A DNA stretch of 20,399 bases, taken from positions 1 through 20,399 of the forward strand of contig PQAN01000391.1 in NCBI GenBank assembly GCA_003105285.1, read 5' to 3'. The notes beneath the pieces were generated by a model that was not told the origin of the DNA, did no database searches, and saw only the letters and a program-made list of their open reading frames with translations. Of the stretch, positions 15,128 to 20,399 are shown in pieces. The position numbers were made by a program, and so were the translations under genes. How positions within the stretch are numbered: the first letter of the stretch is position 1; each line of letters begins with the position of its first letter. Origin of the DNA: Methylocystaceae bacterium. Its GTDB lineage: Bacteria; Pseudomonadota; Alphaproteobacteria; Rhizobiales; Beijerinckiaceae.

Positions 15128-16093
15128 ATGGAACTATTTATGAGCGAAGTGTTTGTCTCAGTATCTGTCGCCATCCGTCTCATTGGCTCCCATGGTGTAA
15201 ATGTACCAGGCTACCAGTTTTCTCGACATGGAGGGTTCGCAGCGTTCTCCGAGAACGGGGCCGATGTCAGAGAGACGTTCTCGTTTAGCGACATAACCGT
15301 CCTCGATCTCAAGCTAGACACGTTCCTCGTTGGTCCTCCTAGCAAACACGAACCGCAAGGGTGGCAAGCCCTTACTGTTCACTTTAAGGAACCGCAAATT
15401 AGCACGGCGATAGAAAAATTTCTGCGTGATCTCGCTACTGCCCTAACGGCGTCGTTCGCTTCGAGGCAGCGCGATCCTTGGAATGGTAACCTGGTAGTCG
15501 ATATTGATTGGTCCGGCGTTCGTCTCAACAGGCCTCCCGCAGCGGCTAGCATCGAGCCGTACGCTTTTACTCGAATCACGTCGAAAGAATCACGACTGTT
15601 GACGGCGCAGCAGCTCGAATCTTTAGGCACATCGTACCTTACCGAAATTTTTGTGGAGGGAATGCGGGCCGCACAGCCCAAAGCAAAATATTCCAACTGG
15701 TTCATTCCCATTGAAGAGTTAGAGCGTCTTGCAACTTCCAAATTTTCGAGTCTGTTCACTCCGCTTTTCACGGCGGCCGAGCAAGAAAGGATTGTAAAGG
15801 AATCTCGGCTCGCTGGAAGCCAGCTTGATCAGCTGAAACGCTTCTTGCGAAGCCCTACCAACACAGTGCAAAGCCGCGCCGAAAAGCTCTATGCCATACT
15901 GATAAAAATCGGACTAATAGAGTTTGAAGTTCTTGAAAACAAGAAAGTCAATGTCGATTTATGTATGTGCAAAACACTTATCAATACTCGAAACAGCTTG
16001 GCGCATAAAGGGTCTAAAATAGACGAGGATCTTCTGTATAATGTCCTGTTCCCTCTTTCATTTATTGTCGTAAAATACCTCAGCACGGGATAG
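15128..16093 (+). CDS. HEPN-domain protein, candidate defence RNase
   Basis: 321 residues, coded by DNA visibly more AT-rich than its flanks, which suggests transfer. The N-terminal two thirds is a beta-rich region I do not recognise (VSVAIRLIGSHGVNVPGYQF at about 12-31; WNGNLVVDIDWSGVRLNR at about 116-133). The C-terminal part is helical and contains INTRNSLAHKGSKIDED, in which R288 and H293 form the R-x4-H motif of HEPN ribonucleases, with the asparagine after the arginine typical of the active class. The layout resembles ApeA-like HEPN proteins, some of which act in abortive infection, but this one is shorter. ATG at 15128 is chosen; ATG at 15140, with GGAA upstream, and TTG at 15104 are alternatives. 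It stands alone just inside a tRNA-bounded segment. Function against phage is inference. Confidence 0.8.
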   Translation: MELFMSEVFVSVSVAIRLIGSHGVNVPGYQFSRHGGFAAFSENGADVRETFSFSDITVLDLKLDTFLVGPPSKHEPQGWQALTVHFKEPQISTAIEKFLRDLATALTASFASRQRDPWNGNLVVDIDWSGVRLNRPPAAASIEPYAFTRITSKESRLLTAQQLESLGTSYLTEIFVEGMRAAQPKAKYSNWFIPIEELERLATSKFSSLFTPLFTAAEQERIVKESRLAGSQLDQLKRFLRSPTNTVQSRAEKLYAILIKIGLIEFEVLENKKVNVDLCMCKTLINTRNSLAHKGSKIDEDLLYNVLFPLSFIVVKYLSTG

Positions 16094-16155
16094 ACGGCAT
16101 CACATTTGTATCGCTCCCCAAGGTCCGCAACGGGTCACGCCCGGCCAGTCAGGCG

Positions 16156-16275
16156 ATGTCGGTGCGGCGCACCGGCCGCTCTATATGTAGTGGAGTGGTA
16201 CAGGTCACGCTGGGAAAGATCATCCGCGCGGTGGGTGCGGAATCTCCGGGCGGTCACAAATCTTGGCTAGATTAA
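16156..16275 (+). other. 39-codon open frame in the gap after the HEPN gene
   Basis: Between the HEPN gene and the toxin gene (193 bases) the only frame with protein-like text runs from an ATG at 16156 to a TAA at 16273-16275 (VVQVTLGKIIRAVGAESPGG near its end). There is no good ribosome binding site and no recognised family. It may be a fragment of a lost gene. Nothing else was seen in this gap. Confidence 0.2.
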
Positions 16276-16286
16276 ACAGCTCGACG

Positions 16287-16721
16287 TCACGAAACATGGA
16301 AAGGATCGACAATCACGATGTCGCATCCCTCGAAATCACGGACATTTCGAGTCGCCACTGCGGCTCCTCGGACGCGGGCGATGGCGGCGATCTGGCAATC
16401 GGCTTCCATGATCGGTTGCCCTGCCGCCCGACGGCTCGCGGCGATGGCCGCGTAAGCCTTCGCCGCGGCGCTGTCGAAGGGCAGGACGCGGCCCGCGAAA
16501 TCCTCGATGATCATGATGTCGATGGTGGCGGTCAAACTGTCGCGGCGCTTCCCAGCCGGAAGGATCGCCGCGCCCGTGCGCAATTCGGCCTCGCTCACCG
16601 CGCTGAAAAACAGCTTGGTCGAATCCTGCGCGGCGAACCAGTCCAGGACCGCCTGGGCGGGCTTAGGCCGCATCAGTTCGGAGACGACGTTCGTGTCGAG
16701 CAGAATGACGGCGTCGCTCAT
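16287..16721 (-). CDS. fitB: FitB-type PIN-domain toxin (VapC family)
   Basis: 144-residue PIN-domain endoribonuclease, the toxin of a type II toxin-antitoxin pair. The acidic active site is complete: D9 in ILLDTNVVSE, E44 in SAVSEAELRTG, D108 in EADCQIAA, and D129 in TRNVRDF. The N-terminus and the tail (VATRNVRDF...VDPFHVS) align closely with gonococcal FitB (recalled as VATRDTGSF...FNPWHLS), so the FitB subgroup is preferred over generic VapC. Its ATG overlaps the antitoxin stop by four bases (ATGA), the standard coupled order with antitoxin first. VapC/FitB toxins cleave specific RNAs, often tRNA; the target here is unknown. It lies in the accessory segment right of the tRNA-Phe scar. Confidence 0.93.
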   Translation of the reverse strand: MSDAVILLDTNVVSELMRPKPAQAVLDWFAAQDSTKLFFSAVSEAELRTGAAILPAGKRRDSLTATIDIMIIEDFAGRVLPFDSAAAKAYAAIAASRRAAGQPIMEADCQIAAIARVRGAAVATRNVRDFEGCDIVIVDPFHVS

Positions 16722-16960
16722 GAGAACGATGGCGGTTCGCGCATCGGGCCGCGCGCGGGAAGCTCCAACTCCACGCCGCCGATGGCGGCAAAGCGGGCGT
16801 GAATAGCCTGGCCGAGATTCTTCGGCGCGATGACGCCGCTGATCGCACGGCGCAGGATTTCCCGCGCTTCTTCCTCCATGGAGCGGCCATGCTCAGCCGC
16901 GCGCATGCGTAAGCGGCGCTTCAGATCGTCGTCAAGATTGCGGATTGTGATGCTTGCCAC
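16718..16960 (-). CDS. fitA: FitA-type ribbon-helix-helix antitoxin
   Basis: 80 residues. Residues 1-42 (MASITIRNLDDDLKRRLRMR, then AAEHGRSMEEEAREILRRAI) form a ribbon-helix-helix DNA-binding domain, which dimerises and represses its own operon. The tail (AAIGGVELELPARGP, about 57-71) resembles the toxin-wrapping segment of gonococcal FitA, which has IGGVELE at the same place. It directly precedes and overlaps the FitB toxin gene. GGAGGC lies upstream of its ATG on the coding strand. A perfect 17-base palindrome 38 bases upstream of the start is the likely operator, at which the FitAB complex would autorepress. Confidence 0.93.
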   Translation of the reverse strand: MASITIRNLDDDLKRRLRMRAAEHGRSMEEEAREILRRAISGVIAPKNLGQAIHARFAAIGGVELELPARGPMREPPSFS

Positions 16961-16994
16961 GACAGCCTCCAGAATGGCATCGTCCGCAAAATAA

Positions 16995-17015
16995 GCAATG
17001 ATTGCACTGCAATCA
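16995..17015 (-). promoter_or_regulatory. Candidate FitAB operator
   Basis: TGATTGCA-C-TGCAATCA at 16999-17015 is a perfect inverted repeat. A second, overlapping dyad, GCAAT-G-ATTGC, occupies 16995-17005. It lies just upstream of the antitoxin start on its coding strand. The half-site is close to the TGATAGCA/TGCTATCA half-sites known for gonococcal FitA, though spaced and oriented differently. Confidence 0.6.
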
Positions 17016-17081
17016 AGTTTGGCGCTGCCAACAAGGATCTGGAGACTCGAATTTCGCCGGACGCTCCACGCGTCGGACGCT

Positions 17082-17318
17082 CTATTTTCTCCCTTTGGTG
17101 ACGGTCTTTTTGGCTTCGACAGCGAGTGGAACGAAGCAGAAGCTTCGCCCGCCCAACGCTCCTTGATAGGGAGCTTGGCGGCTGTGGCGGAATAATCGAA
17201 ATTGCACTGACGTGTTCGGCACGGCCAGCGTCAATGAGGTCTCGTCGGCAGCGATGATATCGACTTCGAGCGCCTCACCAGGACGGTCTATGTCAGTGAG
17301 AGTTATTCGTCTTTCCAC
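17082..17318 (-). CDS. Small conserved-type hypothetical protein
   Basis: 78 residues, soluble, no signal peptide or membrane segment. The text LTDIDRPGEALEVDIIAADE (about 7-26), VPNTSVQFRLFR (about 33-44) and PYQGALGGRSFCFVP (about 50-64) reads like a folded beta-rich domain, and I have the impression of a small uncharacterised Rhizobiales family, not a named one. The start chosen is GTG at 17318, with GGAG eight bases upstream. An ATG at 17456 in the same frame would add 46 residues that look unlike protein and lacks a ribosome binding site. It sits alone between the FitAB operon and another small hypothetical gene. Function unknown. Confidence 0.6.
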   Translation of the reverse strand: MERRITLTDIDRPGEALEVDIIAADETSLTLAVPNTSVQFRLFRHSRQAPYQGALGGRSFCFVPLAVEAKKTVTKGRK

Positions 17319-17482
17319 GACAGTTGCTCCCAAAACAAAATTCTTTGAAATGTGATCAACGGCAAACGTGCTGCTGGTCAGGAAATGTCGGCTCCTATAC
17401 ACCGTGAAGTGACGGCGAGGAGCCGGAGATGACGCAAGCTCATATCCGCACGCCATAGCCGGCGTAACAAGAACGCGATCGA

Positions 17483-17782
17483 CTAATTGTCCGCTCTGCG
17501 CATTCTGACGTTTTCCAGCGCCTCTCGTATCATCTCGTCGACGGCAAATCGGACGTTGCTCTCGAGCGAGTCGAGCCCGTCTCTGCCGATCAGATAAAGA
17601 GCGTCGTCGATGTGCGACTCGAGGATGTTACGGGAAATGACGAGTTGGTCGGAACGTGCGCCGTTCGATCTCGCTCTGATGCACGCCATCGCAGCGTCGC
17701 GTAACGCGCGACCGAACTGCTCGCGTGTGTTCAACAGAATCGTCGCCAGCGAAAACGCATCACCCAGGTGCTTCTCACGCAT
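17483..17782 (-). CDS. Small helical hypothetical protein
   Basis: 99 residues from the ATG at 17782 (MREKHLGDAFSLATILLNTR at the start; VRFAVDEMIREALENVRMRR near the end). It is predicted almost entirely helical, with no membrane segment, and its family was not recognised. An ATG at 17920 in the same frame would add 46 residues, but those codons run through the dyad upstream of the XRE gene and are not protein-like. The ribosome binding site is weak (GAAAG). It is divergent from the XRE regulator and could be under its control, since the XRE dyad lies between them. The frame is convincing but short, so it could still be spurious. Confidence 0.5.
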   Translation of the reverse strand: MREKHLGDAFSLATILLNTREQFGRALRDAAMACIRARSNGARSDQLVISRNILESHIDDALYLIGRDGLDSLESNVRFAVDEMIREALENVRMRRADN

Positions 17783-17890
17783 GTTCGCACTTTCGGTCGG
17801 TTTGCGATGATGCTCGACGTCCGTCGAGCAACCTCGGCTCTTCTGCCGCGCTGCCGCTTCCCTATTCTCGGGCCAGAGCAACAATCTGTA

Positions 17891-17915
17891 GAGTATACTC
17901 CGTAGATAAATACTC
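17891..17915. promoter_or_regulatory. Dyad upstream of the XRE regulator
   Basis: GAGTATACTC at 17891-17900 is a perfect palindrome. It is followed by CGTAGATAAATACTC, which carries a further TACTC half-site at 17911-17915. The pair of half-sites next to a short XRE gene resembles in layout the tandem operators of controller proteins. It lies 22 bases before the XRE start and also upstream of the divergent small gene. Confidence 0.5.
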
Positions 17916-17937
17916 TTCAAGCTGGCTGGCTCTCGTC

Positions 17938-18294
17938 ATGGAAATGCGAGAGACGCTGGCGCGCAATCTGAGGAAATATCGGCGGGCTCGGGGCCTGTCG
18001 CAGGAGGAGCTCGGACATCGGGCCGGACTGGACCGAACCTACATCAGCTCTCTCGAACGCTGCGTTTATTCGGCGACGGTCGATGCCGTCGAGCGTCTCG
18101 CCGCCGCTCTCGGCATCCCGGCGCTCGAGCTTCTGACGCCTTCGGACGAAAGTGCGGAGGCGACGCCGTCGTCTTCTGCGTCCGGGAAAGGCGCCAGCGT
18201 GATGTCGCCGGTCCGGAACGACGTAAAGCCTGCTCGAAAAGGCCGGCGGCCAGCGCAAAGGCGCGCAGCCGTTGGAAAGAAGCCAGGTCCGTAG
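17938..18294 (+). CDS. XRE-family (Cro/C1-type) transcriptional regulator
   Basis: 118 residues. Residues about 7-66 form a Cro/C1 helix-turn-helix: LARNLRKYRRARGLSQEELG, HRAGLDRTYISSLERCVYSA, and TVDAVERLAAALGIPALELL. The rest is a basic, disordered Ser/Lys/Arg-rich tail (about 70-118) with no ligand domain. The ATG at 17938 is chosen because the domain begins immediately after it; an ATG at 17944 is equally possible. The frame continues upstream to 17725 but without family sequence. The DNA-binding part is like restriction-modification controller proteins and many island XRE proteins. No methylase or nuclease gene is adjacent, so a controller role is not supported. Autoregulation through the upstream dyad is likely. 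Confidence 0.85.
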   Translation: MEMRETLARNLRKYRRARGLSQEELGHRAGLDRTYISSLERCVYSATVDAVERLAAALGIPALELLTPSDESAEATPSSSASGKGASVMSPVRNDVKPARKGRRPAQRRAAVGKKPGP

Positions 18295-18311
18295 TCGAGC
18301 GACCACGGACC
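18286..18311. terminator. Hairpin between convergent XRE and hypothetical genes
   Basis: GGTCCGT at 18286-18292 pairs exactly with ACGGACC at 18305-18311. After one mismatch, GTC and GAC continue the stem to a GAGC loop. It spans the XRE stop codon and lies 13 bases beyond the stop of the opposing gene, as expected of a bidirectional terminator, although no T tract follows on either strand. Confidence 0.45.
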
Positions 18312-18323
18312 TGAGCACGAGCG

Positions 18324-18947
18324 TCACATCGGCGAGATCGCCGCTTCCGGAGACGCCAGCCGGGCGAGATCCGCCAGGGCCGAGCGTAGTTCCGGCCAAG
18401 GAAATTCCGTGTCTTTCGGGCTCGGCTCGCCGAGCTGAATGACGATGGAGAGCTTGGCCGCAACGCCCGGTAAGCTGGCGGCCTTCGTCCTCGGGACCGA
18501 AGCCGTGAAATCGCGCTCCTTATCGAGAGCGGCTCGGAGTTCCGCGTCAACGGCGTCGAAGCCGAGCGTCGCCGCCGCCTCGTCCCATCGCTTTTGCTGC
18601 TCGTCGAACGCCGCGATCAGCGTTTCTCTCTCGATCTCCGGCTCGTCTGCGAGCAGTTCCTCGATCTCGTCGACCGAATGAGCTACTTTCGGCTCCTCCT
18701 CGCCGGAAAGGCGGATCGTGACCTCGGGGAAGCCGACCGAGTGAATGAGTCGTGTCTCGATGCGCTGCCACTGGCGCGTCAGTGCGACGACCCGCGTGTG
18801 ATTGGCTTGCCAGCTTTGCCAGAGTTGCAGCGCAGGGTCGGACGGCGTCCCTTCTGTCCTCTTCCCGGACGGCAAGGCGCCGGTTCCTCGCAAAATGGCG
18901 CGCCAGCTAACGGCGGGCGGAGTCGTGCTATCTTCAGAATCAGCCAT
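18324..18947 (-). CDS. Hypothetical protein, helical
   Basis: 207 residues, soluble, acidic and helical. Recognisable stretches include PALQLWQSWQANHTRVVALT (about 37-56), TRQWQRIETRLIHSVGFPEV and a coiled-coil-like run around DEQQKRWDEAAATLGFDAVD. The first part resembles uncharacterised proteins of Rhizobiales accessory regions; no function is known to me. The start is the ATG at 18947, with GGAG eight bases upstream. An ATG at 19004 in the same frame lies inside a hairpin and adds no protein-like sequence. It is convergent with the XRE gene, a hairpin separating them. Its leader contains stems that compete with each other and end right next to the ribosome binding site, suggesting post-transcriptional control. 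Confidence 0.75.
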   Translation of the reverse strand: MADSEDSTTPPAVSWRAILRGTGALPSGKRTEGTPSDPALQLWQSWQANHTRVVALTRQWQRIETRLIHSVGFPEVTIRLSGEEEPKVAHSVDEIEELLADEPEIERETLIAAFDEQQKRWDEAAATLGFDAVDAELRAALDKERDFTASVPRTKAASLPGVAAKLSIVIQLGEPSPKDTEFPWPELRSALADLARLASPEAAISPM

Positions 18948-18959
18948 GATCCAAGCTCC

Positions 18960-19037
18960 AAAGCAGCATGGGTTGTGGTCAGGCCGGGCGGGATGTTCCA
19001 CCATCCCGTTCGGCCGCTGCTTTTTTCAACAGCAGCG
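18960..19037 (-). promoter_or_regulatory. Structured leader with competing stems
   Basis: Read on the minus strand, CGCTGCT (19037-19031) can pair with AGCAGCG (19021-19015). The AAAGCAGC segment (19023-19016) can instead pair with GCTGCTTT (18967-18960), which directly adjoins the GGAG ribosome binding site of the gene at 18947. A strong inner hairpin, arms 18982-18994 and 19003-19015, lies between. On the plus strand the same inner stem has 13 pairs, two of them G-T, and is followed by six T at 19021-19026, so it could also be a plus-strand intrinsic terminator. Confidence 0.5.
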
Positions 19038-19328
19038 CAGCGAAGTTAGACCCGTCAGAACATTTTAGCAACGGACGACTGCCGGTTTCAGTTGTAAAGG
19101 CTGACTAAGAGCAGGCCGCTACACACTACGCCGTCTCCCTGATGGCGGCGACCACGTTGCTGTAATCCGACATGCTGTCTTCGCGCCCTGCGCGATTCAA
19201 TGCCGCTCCAAACGCGGCTCGCGATCTGTGTCGGGTCGCAGGGCCTCCTGATCCCTGTCCAGCCTCAAAAGGCGGCTTGACGTTGTTCTCCAACATATTT
19301 ACAAATGTCTAAAAATGGATCGTTGTAA
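19038..19328. other. Gap before TetR gene; one weak minus-strand frame
   Basis: No gene is well supported here. A minus-strand frame of 56 codons runs from ATG at 19296 to TAG at 19126 and ends in protein-like text (RAGREDSMSDYSNVVAAIRE, TA, stop). It has no ribosome binding site and no recognised family, and could be a remnant. The right end is AT-rich and holds the TetR dyad. Confidence 0.25.
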
Positions 19329-19330
19329 AT
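19293..19330. promoter_or_regulatory. Inverted repeat at the TetR start
   Basis: ATTTACAA at 19297-19304 is exactly complementary to TTGTAAAT at 19323-19330, with 18 bases between. The right arm overlaps the ATG of the TetR gene. The left arm is itself inside an imperfect 16-base dyad (19293-19308, six of eight pairs). This is a probable autoregulatory operator. Confidence 0.5.
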
Positions 19331-19931
19331 GGAAATCACCAAGCCAAACCGCAAAGACCGATCGCGCCAGCAAATCCTCGATGCGGCTATGATCGAGTTC
19401 GAGCAGCACGGAGTGGAGGGCGCCAGTATGGAAGCTCTTGCAACGCGCGCGGGGCTCACGCGGGCGACGGTCTACAATCTGTTCGCGTCGAAGGAGGAGA
19501 TCGCATTTGCGATCGTCCATCGGGCGAGCACGCAATGGGGAAGCGCATTTCGCCGCCGCCTCGAAGCGGAAGAGAACGCCCGCAATTTGCTGAGAGATGC
19601 TTTGCTCGCTGCCGCCCGCTGGCATTCCGATTATCCGAGAATAGCGATGGCTACCTTGATGCGTGCTCTTTCGACGGACACGGAGATGGAGGCGCCGAGC
19701 GGACGTGCATCGTTTCGCGGTCTTTTGCGCGACGTGCTTGCGCTTGGCCAGAAGCAGGGCGTCATCCGCTCCGATCACGATCCGATGCCGCTCACCTTTA
19801 TCGTCCTCGGCTTATTCATCCCCACCGTAATTCACGCGTTGCAGACCGGAAAGCCGCTGACGGCCGGTCAGATCGATTGGCTGTTGCAACTGACGCTCGA
19901 GGGCATTGGCGCGAGGAGCGAGAGAAAATGA
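19329..19931 (+). CDS. TetR/AcrR-family transcriptional regulator
   Basis: 200 residues. The N-terminal helix-turn-helix covers about residues 14-60: QQILDAAMIEFEQHGVEGAS, MEALATRAGLTRATVYNLFA and SKEEIAFAIV, a textbook TetR_N domain. The helical C-terminal ligand/dimer domain (about 65-195) is divergent, as usual. The ATG at 19329 has no Shine-Dalgarno and lies inside one arm of an inverted repeat, so repression could directly block initiation. Its stop codon overlaps the start of the next gene (ATGA). The regulator and the PEP-synthase-like enzyme are therefore one transcription unit, and the regulator most likely controls that enzyme. The inducer is unknown. Confidence 0.92.
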   Translation: MEITKPNRKDRSRQQILDAAMIEFEQHGVEGASMEALATRAGLTRATVYNLFASKEEIAFAIVHRASTQWGSAFRRRLEAEENARNLLRDALLAAARWHSDYPRIAMATLMRALSTDTEMEAPSGRASFRGLLRDVLALGQKQGVIRSDHDPMPLTFIVLGLFIPTVIHALQTGKPLTAGQIDWLLQLTLEGIGARSERK

Positions 19932-20399
19932 CTGTGATTCTCGATTTTCGGCAGGCTGTTGCAGCTGGTTCCGCGCGGGTCGGCGGAAAGGCTTGGAATC
20001 TCGGACGTCTCGCGCGCTGGGGCTTTCCCGTTCCGCGCGGAATCGTCATCGAGGTCGGGGCATATGACGCCGTGGCAAGCCACGAAAGCGTCACGCCGCT
20101 CATCGTCGAGGCGGCGGCGATAGAGGCGCGCGACGTCGCCATTCCGAGGACGCAAGCGCTGCTCACGGATATTCGCACGGCGATCGAAAGCGCGCCGCTG
20201 CCGTCAGACCTTTCCAATGAACTCGACGCAGCGCTCGCGCAGGCGGGAATCGATAACGGGCCTGTTGCCGTGCGCTCCAGCGCCACCGGTGAAGACGGCG
20301 AAAAACACGCCTTCGCAGGCATTCACGAGAGTTTCTTGAACGTCGTCGGGCGCGAGGCGATCCTGCGATCCGTCCGCAAATGTTTCGCCTCGTTGTGGA
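19928..20399 (+). CDS. PEP/pyruvate-binding ATP-grasp protein (PEP synthase or rifampin phosphotransferase-like), cut by window edge
   Basis: The first 157 codons are visible; the gene runs off the right edge. The text matches the N-terminal PPDK_N ATP-binding domain of phosphoenolpyruvate synthases, pyruvate phosphate dikinases and rifampin phosphotransferases: VGGKAWNLGRLARWGFPVPR at about 18-37, and VAVRSSATGEDGEKHAFAGI followed by HESFLNV at about 113-139, where the arginine and serines form part of the ATP site. The ATG overlaps the TetR stop (ATGA), with GGAG upstream. Because the phosphohistidine domain and the PEP or drug-binding domain are outside the window, the reaction cannot be told. 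Control by an adjacent TetR and an accessory setting make an inducible antibiotic-modifying or catabolic role conceivable. Confidence 0.88.
   Translation, partial: MTVILDFRQAVAAGSARVGGKAWNLGRLARWGFPVPRGIVIEVGAYDAVASHESVTPLIVEAAAIEARDVAIPRTQALLTDIRTAIESAPLPSDLSNELDAALAQAGIDNGPVAVRSSATGEDGEKHAFAGIHESFLNVVGREAILRSVRKCFASLW

Noticed and set aside
17319..17482. Inverted repeat CGGCTCC/GGAGCCG as a terminator
   Set aside because: The arms are 23 bases apart with no T tract, which is weak as a terminator or operator.

Overview
The window reads as chromosome of a GC-rich alphaproteobacterium, most likely of the Rhizobiales/Hyphomicrobiales. The grounds are the codon use, mosaic extragenic palindromes of a kind common in that order, and the TonB and amino-acid-decarboxylase gene types; the order is inferred and the genus cannot be fixed from sequence alone.

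Left part (1-4610): a sugar block. A GH13 alpha-glucosidase (running off the left edge) and a GH42 beta-galactosidase lie on the minus strand. They are divergent from galK and galT on the plus strand. Together they would hydrolyse beta-galactosides and feed galactose into the Leloir pathway; galE is not in the window.

Middle (4906-7838): on the minus strand, a PLP-dependent Orn/Lys/Arg decarboxylase of AdiA type overlaps by four bases a GNAT acetyltransferase resembling phosphinothricin acetyltransferases. A strong Shine-Dalgarno upstream of the decarboxylase leads into an in-frame, arginine-rich extension.

TonB block (8171-14539): exbD, tonB, a TonB-dependent outer-membrane receptor, exbB and a CpdB-type periplasmic 2',3'-cyclic-nucleotide phosphodiesterase/3'-nucleotidase with a Tat signal, all on the plus strand. 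This looks like a self-contained, energised outer-membrane uptake system tied to a phosphoesterase. An AT-rich region with three dyad-symmetric elements precedes it. A composite palindromic repeat sits between exbB and cpdB and appears to supply the first codons of the cpdB reading frame.

Right part (14783-20399): a 3' fragment of a tRNA-Phe gene on the minus strand marks a probable attachment site. Its orientation places the integrated element to its right. That side carries accessory-type genes: an AT-rich HEPN-domain protein (RNSLAH motif), a FitAB (VapBC-family) toxin-antitoxin pair with a perfect palindromic operator candidate, small hypothetical proteins, an XRE regulator with a dyad upstream, and a hypothetical protein behind a leader with mutually exclusive stems. 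It ends with a TetR regulator overlapping the start of a PEP-synthase/rifampin-phosphotransferase-like ATP-binding protein cut by the right edge. No CRISPR array, rRNA, intact tRNA or recognisable transposase was found.
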